NCBI GenBank assembly: GCA_013407085.1
Contig: JACCGJ010012629.1
Location: 1-64,000, forward strand
Direction: 5' to 3'
Source: Atriophallophorus winterbourni
Lineage: Eukaryota > Platyhelminthes > Trematoda > Plagiorchiida > Microphallidae
Length of the DNA: 64,000 nt
The translations under genes and the position numbers were made by a program. This document shows, piece by piece, positions 34,300 to 45,138 of the stretch (the first letter of the stretch is position 1; each line of letters begins with the position of its first letter). The notes below the pieces were generated by a model. That model had not been told where the DNA came from. It ran no database searches and saw only the letters and a program-made list of their open reading frames with translations.

Positions 34300-34460
34300 A
34301 ACTACCACCGATTCACTCAGTGCTGTCTATGGCTTTGATCGCTGCGGACTGTTTAGTCACCGAAAACACTGTGGAGAACGAAACCAACGTGTGCTTGTGA
34401 CGTACATCCTTGGTCGACATCGACCGAATGAGGCCAACAACAACGAAAACAAATATCACT
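34300..34460 (-). repeat. repeat E copy
   Basis: Reverse complement reads tggcctcattcggtcgatgt, ggatgtacgtcacaagcac and gactaaacagtccgcagcg, matching 29190-29340. Confidence 0.45.
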
Positions 34461-34469
34461 GATGACAGT

Positions 34470-35535
34470 AACGCTCATAATTCCATGTCAGCGAACAAAA
34501 ATCGTCGACATGGCGTTTGCTATTAAAAACAAGAGTGAATGTACAATGGGCACTAAGATAACTCAGTGAAAATTGTCTTTGACATGAGATAAACTTTGGA
34601 AAAATTGATTCAGAAATATTTCTTAGACATGATATTTTTCCTGAGTTTCAGCGTGTTCAGCGAATTTAGGAAAATATCGATTTTTTAAACCATGAAAATC
34701 AGTTTTCTATGTTGCGAATGTTTGGTCGAAACCGCTTCGATAAATAATTGACACTGTGGAATTTTATTATGCTCATGAATACTCACGCACTCCTTGTTCG
34801 TAGAAGATGAGAACACCGGCTAGAAGTTTACTCCCCGGCTGGCGAAGTGCTTGTGAAACAAGACATACGAGGAGCGATTTTATGAGTAACGCATGGCACC
34901 ACAGCTTACACCACACAAAAAACGAGCATTTCCAAATTTGGTGCTTTTTCGCATTGATTCGCCTGTAATCTTTCAGATTTATTTAACCGCTTAAAAGAAA
35001 ACGGTGAATTTCAATTCAATCAAATCATACGGTAGCCGAATTGTATTGTGCGATAGGGGAAATAATCTTCCTGCAAAATATCCATTAGCAAAAATCGTAC
35101 AAGTTGAAAGTAGTGGCGGGGTTAAACAAAGGCAGCATTTTTAGTGCTGTACGTACACTGCTCGCCGGCAGGTTTTACTTTACCGTAAAAAATGATTCAG
35201 CAATTTCTCAAACACATTCACATAGGACACTATGTTGTAGATATAGAAAGGCCTTACGAGGTGTTGCGATCCAAGTGATATATTATGTTGCTGCAACAAA
35301 GTACCACTTCATACAACTTCAAACTTCACTTTTATGGATTTCTCTTAAGCGTGTAACGTTCTATCAGCTTATCTAAACGTTTGGGAAGATAACGATTGTC
35401 CAATCAAAACAATTTGCGGCAGATTGACAAAAATTCTCTTCAGCAACATTAAAGATATTGCGCAGACAACAGAAACGTGCTTACTGCACTGCCAACAGAG
35501 AATTACCGAAAGAAGTGACAAAGGCTCAATCCGCT
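34470..35535. other. no gene recognised
   Basis: Only short frames (35104-35376 plus) without a domain. Confidence 0.3.
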
Positions 35536-35539
35536 ATAT

Positions 35540-35860
35540 TCAAACGGATTTGTTGATAGATGAACTGCGGATAAGAAAGTCATGCTTTACAAGACCCACG
35601 AAAGTGTTCATCGGGACGGATAGTCAAAAATTATCATTAAATACTGTTGAGAATTATTGTCAAACGCAAAAATACGTGTCCATACGTGATGATTTTAAAA
35701 GCGTAAACGGCTTCAGATTGTACCACGTTAGTAGATAAACTGGCTTTGCAACTTCTTTGGCAGGTGAACTCGACTCTAGTCAGTTGTGGAGCGTTTCGAG
35801 AAATCTCTGTCGTCAGAATCATGTAAGCCAAGCCCCGAACTACGCACTAGATCGACTCAA
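35540..35860 (-). pseudogene. LINE 3' end (family C)
   Basis: Minus strand: C-terminal remnant LTRVEFTCQRSCKASLSTNV then VQSEAVYAFKIITYGHVFLR, followed by the 3' untranslated block (gtcccgatgaacactttcgt then gggtcttgtaaagcatgact) and a catctatcaacaaatc tail. Matches the 53.4-53.6 kb copy. Confidence 0.65.
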
Positions 35861-36059
35861 AATAGATTTTGTTGGTTAGACATTTATGGCCATGCAACCG
35901 TCTACCTTCACGCGCTTACTGGTTGAAGTCGATGGATTCATGGTAACTGAAAATGAGACCATTATGAAGCTCTTTAATTTAAAAGTCGAACAAGGCATCC
36001 AGTCAAAAAGATATAGATCTAACGATACTAAACTTCTGTGAGCCGTTGATTGCTTAACC

Positions 36060-37080
36060 GATAATCAGATATTGAAAAGTTGTCTGTGGACCGAGACCAT
36101 TTGCAAAGGTTGAAAAACTGTCAAAAATGTCCCGGTTCCGAAATGCTATGCGTGGAATTTAAGGTTGAAACCATGTTCCTTTTATGATTATGGATTCCGG
36201 ATCGGTCTGAAATATTTTCAAATTCCTTGCATGTTTTCGTCAGTTTGTAAAATATATTAGAGAGCATAGTTCGTGATCGTCTACAGGAAATTATTTCTAG
36301 CATGGATAACCACCAATTCGCGTACCAAAAGCAGTGTTTTAACATTGCTCCTGTTGTATGCGTAGTTTAGAGTCCTGCGTGATTCCGATGGCACGAATGT
36401 TTTTGCCTCTGTTGATCATTCACATCTCATAGATCAAATAAATCACAGGCCACGCCAACTAAATATATGGATACTTTAAGGATATATCACAATAGATGGA
36501 AGCCAAACGACTGCATTCTTCTCTGCTCCCAACTGTGAACGAAGTCCTTCGAGATGCAATTCACGTTCCTTTGTTGTTTACAACATGTTCATCTGTTCTT
36601 CTACAACCACCTACAACTTTTACTCTCGAGTATGATGAAGTAATTAATAGATGTGCTGTTTCAATGAGAAACTCTTCGAATACGTCCTTTAACTGCATCA
36701 GACAAAACTATAACTTAGTCAATAGAGAGATGCTTGCTTTTGAATTCGTAAAAATGTGTAGAATAAAGTCATTTTCTTCTTATTCTTCACTAATATGCGG
36801 GGCGAACGACGTGATGCCTTGTCTAGTTATCTTCAGCGAGTTAGAAATAAGTCTGAAGACGTTCGTACAGATAAACTTGTCCGGTATCTAAGGGTCACCA
36901 TTTCGGATAAGTTAACATGCTCTCATCATTTTACTGCTATACCTAGTACAGTGCGCTTTTCGCCCTCAACCTTTAACCGCCATGTTTTTAACGTTACCCT
37001 CTGTTGCATTCACCACATCGTTTATAATTTACATCTGCAGTTTTCCTGCAATTTTTCAAAAAGCCTATGATTATAAGTCT
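36060..37080 (+). pseudogene. decayed LINE RT
   Basis: Plus-strand segments in shifting frames: RDRLQEIISSMDNHQFAYQK (about 36270), VLRDSDGTNVFASVDHSHLI then DQINHRPRQLN (36370-36460, corresponding to the first catalytic Asp region), and LVRYLRVTISDKLTCSHHFT (36870). The order fits RT of a CR1-like element. The middle section (36490-36780) is not aligned by eye. Confidence 0.45.
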
Positions 37081-38635
37081 GTGCATCTTTGTCAGTGGAA
37101 GATTGCAATTACACAATTAAAAATTTTTCACCCGATAAATCATGTACGATTTTCGGTCGCTAATTTTCCTTTAATTTTCTCGTTTCTCTATATTATTGAA
37201 CACCAAATAACTTTTCGAATGTATGCACACGGTTATTTACTTCACATTTGTATCTTTCGGTCTGTTTTTATATTCAATAATACCGTTTAACTCTAGAAAT
37301 AGGATCTTTTAAAAGTGGATAAGATGTTTTTGATAGGGTATTCGTCGACTAGTCACACAATTTGTCTGGTGAATAGAAATGTACTCATTTGAGTAGATTT
37401 ACACAAAATTCCGATAAAACGTCTGAACTATTACCAGTTGTTTTAAATCACTGCAGCTTTTTCAGTTGGTCACACTACAATTCGCTTCGACTACTGCCAG
37501 AATAATATTTTTATTTACTCGCTGGCAGTTAAATACATACAACATAGCAACCTATTCAAATCGACAAGTAATGCGCTGAAAGCTTACATGTCACCGGGAG
37601 TCCGGGTGAGTTTATCATGTACAATGATTAGCAAACAAAACCGAAAAGAATTTTGTACACAAGCTGACACTCAAGACGCAGAATAGCTTAGGACAGAAGT
37701 GACGCAGAGTATATCTGCACCTAGACAAGACAAACAAACGCTGAGCCTTCCGGATGAAAATGCAAACAGCAACGATTGAAGCACAATGGTTGATCGAGTG
37801 AAGCGGATAATATTCACACGCTTAGACAAAACAAGCTCTTCAATAACTCGCAAAAATGCTGTTCAACATTTAAAGGAACGAAATTATCACAAAATGATTA
37901 ACCCTGTTTCAACGATGCGCGGCTTCATCCAGGTGGAGTACGAGGGAATATGGCACACTGGGTGTTGTCAGCAAGGTTCTATCTGTGATTGACATGGTGA
38001 AAATCCTGGCCACTTGTCTCGTAGCCCTCCGTCTACCCGTCAGAGAAAACTGAATAACGCCAGGGGAGCATTGACAACCGCCACTGACAAGTTCACTACG
38101 CCACGAGATTGAAAAAATCCCGGGGCCGATATAAAGTCGCCTTCGTTTGAACACCTATCACAACAAGTCGAAACTGGTGCGATGAATTGTCACTTATTGA
38201 AAAGCCTAGTGTTGACGAGACGGATAAGATAAACAGAGGAGCAAGTGATCAGACAGTGTAAGCGCGCAATTTACATGAACGTTTCCAGGGAACTAGGTGA
38301 GAATCGGGAACTAACAAAACAACAACTCATTCACCGAAAAATCCAGCACACTTGTTGAGGTCTTACATGATTGCAGTGTCGGCTAACAGTGTTGCGACAA
38401 ACATCCGTTATAACATCTCACATAGAGCTTAATTGTGTGCAATTCCGAGTAAGTGTATTGTGAAGCTGATAAAACCGAAAGTTCAACTTCAAAACCACAG
38501 TTATATAAACTAGAGGAAACTAAGAACGGTGCTAAAAACCAGTGATCTCTCTGTTCATAAGGCATTTCAGTAAACTGTATTTTGTTGTTCTTAACCGGTA
38601 TTAGAATGCAGGTAAGAGGAATGTGAGCACTCATA
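37081..38635. other. no gene recognised
   Basis: No supported feature; short overlapping frames only. Confidence 0.3.
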
Positions 38636-38639
38636 ATAC

Positions 38640-39740
38640 CAGGTCGGTTTCATCAGTTTGATGGGTTCAAGGATTTATGGTTAAAAAAGTTATTACTTTA
38701 CAGCACCACAGGATTACGGTATGAATAAAACATGAAAATTACAATAGTATAAAAGCAATAGAGAATATCAAATGTAAGGCTCACGAATGATATTCGTTTG
38801 CAAGTGCAAGTCCAATTTCGCTTTAAAAATCGCCAGGCAAGGAGAGTCCACCATATGTTGGGGTAGGGAATTCCAAAGAAATATAGCTCGTACGGCGGAA
38901 AAATGGCGCCGACAATCAATACGGGAACTTGGAACGTTAAGGGATAAGGTGTGTCCGCGTGTCACTTTTGCCTTCACATACATCAAGCAAGTGTTTTAGT
39001 GGATATCCTTCGGTAGACACAATTCTATAGGTCAGCATAATATCGCGTCGTATCCTCCTTTGGGTAAAGTTACAGAGACCCAGACGTCGCAATCTTTCGG
39101 TATACGGAACATTGCGAAGACCCATCACTAACTTTGTTGCTCTATGATAGATTTTATCGAAGAGAGCAATATCTTTTTGCAGCCAAGGAGCCCAGACCTC
39201 GACCGCATACTCCATCGTAGGGCGAAGGTAGACATTCATTATCCTTGGTAACGTTACCAGAGAGAATCTTCCAAATATTCTTCGAAAGATACATAACAAT
39301 CTGTTTGCCCATCGATATATGTTCTGACAGTGCGCTGTGCTCTTCAGGTTACCGCTAATTCACACTCCAAGATCTTTTTCTAACGAGCGCCATGCTAGGT
39401 TTTCAGTTCCAATAGATATGTCCAAGGAACATTCTTGCCAAGATGGAGCATCTTACATTTCTGTATGTTGAATGACATGTCATTCATGGCCGCCAAATTC
39501 GACACGCTGTCCAAATCCATTTGTAGTTTCTCACAATCCTCTACAGAACTAATCGGCGTTCAAATTTTCATATCATCGGCGAACAGGACCATTTTAGAAG
39601 ATATGAGGGGGGTAAATCGTTTATGTATAACAGAAAGAGGAGCGGGCCTAACACAGATCCTTGTGGGACTCCACTCGTGGTTTTGAACGTTATTTTCACT
39701 CGCAGCGTATTGCGGATCGATCATTTCAAGTTTTCCGTGC
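38640..39740 (-). pseudogene. CR1-like LINE, RT to 3' end (family A)
   Basis: Minus strand in order: a remnant of the GSVLGPLL region (about 39680), [10 protein letters not shown] (catalytic FADD intact, about 39580), LQMDLDSVSNLAAMNDMSFN then IQKCKMLHLGKNVP (39420-39530), ILECEL, MLCIFRRIFGRFSLVTLPRI, YLRPTMEYAVEVWAPWLQKD, RATKLVMGLRNVPYTERLRR, RIRRDIMLTYRIVSTEGYPL (39299-39000), then SSRIDCRRHFSAVRAIFLWN and SLPQHMVDSPCLAIFKAKLD (38960-38800) and a 3' untranslated end near 38640. Frameshifts or stops near 39300-39400 and 38940-38990. The most complete family A copy in the window. Confidence 0.8.
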
Positions 39741-39919
39741 TACTTTGTCGAACCCATGTATAAATTTTGTGAACAGGATAACTGAAACAAGGTACTAAAA
39801 TCAATAGTTAATATTGTACTGTGTGATATACAGTAGAAACTGAATTCGCGCAAGAACCAAATAACCCTGTCGGTAAGACTTCATGCCCCTGTTATCGAAT
39901 AGGCGCGCGATGTTTTAAA

Positions 39920-40125
39920 GAAAAAAGATAGACCATGATTTCCCATCCCTTGGAAATGCTATTTCAACGTCGAAACCCAAGCAAGACCCGAAAACGGTTG
40001 TGCTGCATATCTCATATTCCAAACAGAACTGCGGGCGGTGTTCATTTATATTCCGTGTGTCTTTAATGAAATGCGATCCCGATATTTTGCGAACTCAGCA
40101 GATTTATCATTTACAAGGCTAATTG
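39920..40125 (+). pseudogene. LINE C-terminal fragment (family A)
   Basis: catatctcatattccaaaca, gaactgcgggcggtgttcat and ttatattccgtgtgtcttta correspond to 21635-21690 (ccacattccaaacggaactg then ccgcaggtatttttattccg). About 150 bases, several frameshifts. Confidence 0.5.
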
Positions 40126-40127
40126 AA

Positions 40128-40330
40128 ACTAATATCACTGTCTCCACCTGGTGACGGCAAGCAGCCAGAAACCGGTAGTGGTGTGTAAGTGCGGGGGATG
40201 TGAGCAATACTTTAATTTGTTCAACCATAAGCGCCTCGAGTGCTTGACCAGGAAACACTGTGATTCTGTGTTTGCAAATTGTGGTTAGTTGTACGAACCC
40301 TATTAACAGTAACTTCAAAGTCTAACTTAG
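40128..40330 (+). repeat. HB unit with ribozyme at its start
   Basis: Ribozyme (40142-40183), then gtaagtgcgggggatgtgag, gcgcctcgagtgcttgacca, ggaaacactgtgattctgtg, tttgcaaattgtggttagtt and gtacgaaccctattaacagt. In the 14.8- and 34.1-kb copies the block before the ribozyme is the one that would continue this end, so the unit is circularly permuted here, as expected for insertions templated by circular RNA. Confidence 0.55.
40142..40183 (+). ncRNA. hammerhead ribozyme, HB type
   Basis: Stem I ccac/gtgg (40144-40147 with 40178-40181) pairs fully, extended by a further pair after a U-U. Core CUGGUGA (40148-40154; consensus A6 is G), stem II ggc/gcc (40156-40158 with 40164-40166) around aagca, GAAA (40168-40171), palindromic ACCGGU (40171-40176), A at 40177. 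One core change (A6 to G) probably disables it. Confidence 0.5.
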
Positions 40331-40334
40331 TTTA

Positions 40335-43300
40335 ACATTATTTACAGTTAAATATTGACTATTATAGGCAAGTTAACCCACGTGTTACCCGAAACATTAA
40401 ACTACTCTTTTTTATCGCAATCAGGTCCATTATTGCATCCAGTTGGTGATGTAAAGCCGATTAATTTTTCAACGACGAATCTTGATTAAAGCGGAAAGCA
40501 AGTCACTACAGCACCCGTAATTAAACTTTGTATGGGTTGCTTTGCACGAATATGGCTACATCGTTGAAAATAGATTGCCAGAAATGTGTGACTGTAGCAT
40601 TTTTGTAATGTCAGTCGATTTACTTATTTAATTCGTGTTACCTTCAACCATTCTATGTTCTATTCTAGGATCTTGAACATTTGATTGAGTGACCCAGATA
40701 ACCGTGACACACGAATTTAACGACGGACATCAAAAATGGACGATCATAAGTTCATCGCAAACGTGATTTATGTCTTTTCCGTTCCGGTTTATAGGTGGAG
40801 TAAATGAAAGCAGGCGGGAGAGTCACATCATGTTTTGCTCTGGCCACTAGCACGAATATCGGCAAAACATTCAGGGAACACTGGAAAGTAAATTACGCGC
40901 CACTGGGACGAAAAATGAGCTGTTGGACAAGTCGTTCGAGGTTTGGGACATCTCCATTAGTGAAGAATAATGAAGAAAAATACGAACGCTTGGTACGAAT
41001 CATAGGAACAAATCTTTCTGATTGTTATTAGTGGAGAATCCACCTACCTTTTTCGCAACGTAACAATTGCGGGAGATAATATTACTATCTTCTACTCCAA
41101 AGCGCCATCGAGCCCTAGGAATCACTGAATCCGAGCTTACGGCCTCCATTTGATGAAAAGAAACGGTAGAAAAAACTTGTCGCCACGTGGGGTTGGGAGT
41201 AAAAAGAAAGTGATGTGACTGTGTGAAAACGCAATATCAGCTGTAAACCATGGTCCAGGGAGTTAGTATGTAACGTGAAGCTATAGATAGATTATGGTTT
41301 GAAAATAGAGCGAAAACATATTACTGGTTGTTGCGTGCAATTCACAGACTCACATGAATCATCCATAAATATTTTACTATCTTTACATTCAGTAAGTGAA
41401 ATGAACATTGATTTTTATTAAACTCAGGCTGGGAAACAACTAAACTAGTTGGAATTGGGTGGGGGAATTATAAATACTTCATACAACTGAAAATAGATTG
41501 CCAGTGCAAAGGTATTCAACTATCTTCGCGTCCCAAGGTCGTCACGAAGGTGAAAATCATTGGAAGTTATAATGGCGGCATCGACCACGGGGTTTTGGCT
41601 TCACATCTGTTGTCTTCGATTGATGAGCGATACTTGCCAAATCAATAGTATCTTATCGATCGGTTTAGTTACACAGCGTGGTATGCGGCAATATTGACCG
41701 ATGTGATTCATTGTCTAAAAATAGAAGCTCTCTCGAGTGACACAGCTCCCGGACACAGCTTAGCATTTTTAGTTTGAGCAAGCTCGTCTCACACAAGTAA
41801 AATTAAACATTCACATTAAACACGGGTGCACTTTTTGTCTGGATCTAATTAACTCGCTTGGTTTACGCATGACGCGACGTAAGACGTTCTACGGCAGATA
41901 TCGAGCAAACAAAGCGATATTTTTGAAATAAAAAGTAAACACTCCCCGACACATATTTAAGGAAAATTGGGTTCATGTGAAGAGGAGCGTATTGAATCCG
42001 CAATCACTCAACCCTTGGAAAATTTAAAAAATAAAATAAAATTATATTAGCAGATATACGTTTACTGCAAACGAACAAGGGTTTACGAAAATTAATGTTC
42101 AGCAGTCTCGACACCCACAAGCCAGCCTTCGGTGCTTTTCGCAGTACACGGTGCAGATTTAACCACCCAATGACTGTAAAATAAGCGAGGTTCATTCAAG
42201 CAAACGCAGTTACGTGATATTAAGCTAGGAACAAGCGAACTTACTTATATAGACTCCTAAATGAATACGCGAATCTGCGATGACAGTGATAAACACGTGG
42301 CCCTGAAACGGTATGTTGTGCATGATGATCCCTCAGTGTGACAAATAGAGAAAGTGAAGACACTGATTACTTGGCACATCAACAAATAGAATGGGCATCA
42401 AGGGTGTTTGGATTAACAGCTGTGGCAATTGAAACTGCATCACAGCTGCCGCTCCATAATCAGCGTACCTAAGCGACCTTCGGAATGAAACAGCTCGACG
42501 AGTTACAATTAAATTTTCACCATTCCTAACCCCGTTCGGAATCGACGGGGATGCGGGCATGATGGTTCAGAATAAAGTAATGCTACACTCGAAGTTTGCT
42601 TCGAGCACTAAGACAGCGGACCTTGATTTAGTGAAACGGCGTCATGGAGACCCACAAAGCGGATGGGCTGAGTGCTCCAGGCATTACAATTATTACCTAC
42701 ATTGGAAATAAAATGTTGTATTCTGTCAGCCAGGTGTGACACGGGCACTTATTGGCCGTTTTTGCATGGACGTCACTTTTAAAGCAAAAACAACCATTCT
42801 AACATATTTAGTATGCTTCAGATATCAAATTTGTCTGCATATATTTTTTGTGGAATCCAATTTTGAAACTTTTCCCGATAGTTAGTACATCATCGCGAAC
42901 ACACGTTTCTCCTTCTACCCCTGCTAAAACACTTCGAATAAATAAGCCACATTCGATCTAACTGAAACAATAGACGCTGTTATGCAATCTCGCAAATTTG
43001 AAGTCTACGCACCAATGAAATAAGCAAAAAGTTTGCATTAGCCCACATCTTAAAATAACCATCTGCTTCTATTGTGTCTGTAACTGTAAGCAGAATCGTC
43101 AATAACCGAATTCAACAAAGCATGACGTTTGACACAGCTTAACGCACTGCACGCTTCCAACCGCGCGACTATCGGTATGGCCGTTGTCACACTTGCATCC
43201 ATTTCAATAGAGGGATGTGAGTGCTTGTAATGGTAGTGTAATTGAGAATAAACTACGAACATTTCCATCTGTCACACCCGTCGCTCAATTGTAGCTTCAA

Positions 43301-44630
43301 GGACAAATAAACATCACTTTTAACGCCTAAATGGTAGATGCGCATGTTGTTGTGAAGCTTAGAAATGACTGATTCGTTTGCTCGGCATTCAAAGTAAACT
43401 GGCAGCAATCCATGAACGGACCGCACAAAGCATTTCGGGGTATCGTAGTGCTTTAATAGTGTCGTTTAGACACCAACTTACCAAACCATACAGGCGATTG
43501 CGGAATGACTACGAGATTGTAAGCAATCAAACGAAAATAGTGACCACATTTTTCCCGAGTAAAGCTCTGTATCAACCGTAACAAAATCACGAACTAGGGA
43601 CAGTAGATACCATTTTATCATTGCGAAGCACAATTTATGTAACAGGAGGCACTAATGACTGCAAAGGATTCCACTTATCTCGGTAGCCGCATTTTTGGAG
43701 CACACTTTTTTAAACGGCGTTAGAATCTGCTATCCACGTGAGCAGAAAAATGTTAGTCGAGCTCGAGGAGGTTAATCTTGGTGTGAACGCAAAGTACATA
43801 AACCGCTGACAATACACACGATCACTCAACGGTACAATCATCATCATGCGGCACAATGCGGGAGCCGAGGTGTCACGTAACACGAACCAAGAAAAGAAGA
43901 TAAGCAAACGCGTGAAAACAAGGCTGGATATTGTGATTTGTCTTTGACAAAATGATACAATAATCAGGCTGAACAAATTATGACATGATAAACTACATTG
44001 GCGGCTGTTGCTTTGGTTTGCAAACAGATCGCTAAGGCTACGGAACAACACAATTAGGAGCATCTTTCGGATTTCACCCAGACAAACGATTATGTCCTAC
44101 GGAGCAGAGCACTAAGGTTAGCGGTGTCGAAGCATTTTTATTGGTACAGTCACATGCACAGTCTGTAGTGGTTTTCGCTTGTGACTAATAGAAATAACAA
44201 GATAGATGCGGATCTTAAAAACAGTTGTTGGGCGACGACGGAACAGCGAAGATTACGCCCGGCTATCAATTAATAGTCCGGGTTCGAATAAAAACCGGTT
44301 GCAAATTTCGGAAATGTACTTAAACTTAACAATTACACCGTAACACATGGTCAAGTGGTGAGAATTATAACACATCTACCACCTCGCTCTAAACAAAAAG
44401 GGAGGAATACACTGGCCTTATGGGCCACAAGTCCTGATAAGGAATAATAACAGTTGTTATCACACATGAATCTCATATTGTTTACGGCTGCGCTTGAGGT
44501 AGATTGGACAACTTTGGACCTGCAGTCAATTATTCACTAGCAGTGATTGACGACAGTCAATTACGGAGACTTACTTTATTATTATTTCGTCTTCAGTGCT
44601 GACAAGCGTGTTACGGCAGAAAAAACGTGC
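40335..44630. other. no gene recognised
   Basis: About 4.3 kb with only short overlapping frames (40804-41031 plus, 43050-43268 minus, 43378-43581 plus, 43710-44063 minus) and no recognised domain, RNA gene or repeat. A frame of 117 codons at 43710-44063 is Phe/Leu/Ser-rich, as expected of an antisense shadow. Confidence 0.35.
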
Positions 44631-44654
44631 AATTTCTGACATGATTGTACGGAT

Positions 44655-44715
44655 GGATGGATGGAAGCACAAGCCTGATCCAGGCAAAGTGCCGCACAGT
44701 CATTGAAAACCTTAT
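44655..44715 (-). repeat. short repeat S, fragment
   Basis: gaagcacaagcctgatccag then gcaaagtgccgcacagtca is the end block of repeat S (full copies at 49012, 50455 and 51000). Confidence 0.55.
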
Positions 44716-44834
44716 GATGAGGCTCTCAAAATATTAACAACATAGCTGCTATTAATAGAGTTTTTGGTTTAAAGGTGAGTTGAGGTTTCGGTAAAAAGCG
44801 AACCCATTAAAAACACGGAGAAAATTCGCTGAAT

Positions 44835-44840
44835 TTTATT
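44835..44840 (-). terminator. polyadenylation signal of the p24 gene
   Basis: AATAAA on the minus strand (tttatt on the plus), 177 bases past the stop codon of the p24-family gene and the first such hexamer after it. Confidence 0.5.
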
Positions 44841-45016
44841 ATATAATGAACAATGGAAAAGCTGAAGCAAACGCGAAAACGGATTTACAAATGTACACAC
44901 AAAAACCAAACCAAATACTAGTATTTTTCGCATACATACACGAACACTGAATCATAAAAGTAAGAATGAAAGGAAACCCACGAAATAAAAGAAAGGTGGT
45001 CATCACATGGTGAACA

Positions 45017-45138
45017 TCATTCGATCAGCTTCTTCGATTTAAAGTAACGACGGAGATAAAGCACTTGCCAGCACGCAAATGCAATCAAGATTAACATGGA
45101 CAATACTGAGAAGTACAGCACCCTGGTATGTGTAGATT
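45017..45138 (-). CDS. TMED10: TMED10 exon 4 with stop
   Basis: Acceptor ctttttttag-type tract ends at 45139; the first two bases complete Glu167. Codes [19 protein letters not shown], then the rest of the membrane segment and the cytosolic tail to TGA (45019-45017). Confidence 0.92.

Noticed and set aside
44264..44300. gtccgggttcgaataaaaac as a tRNA T-arm
   Set aside because: The B-box-like motif has no matching A-box or foldable acceptor stem within 90 bases.
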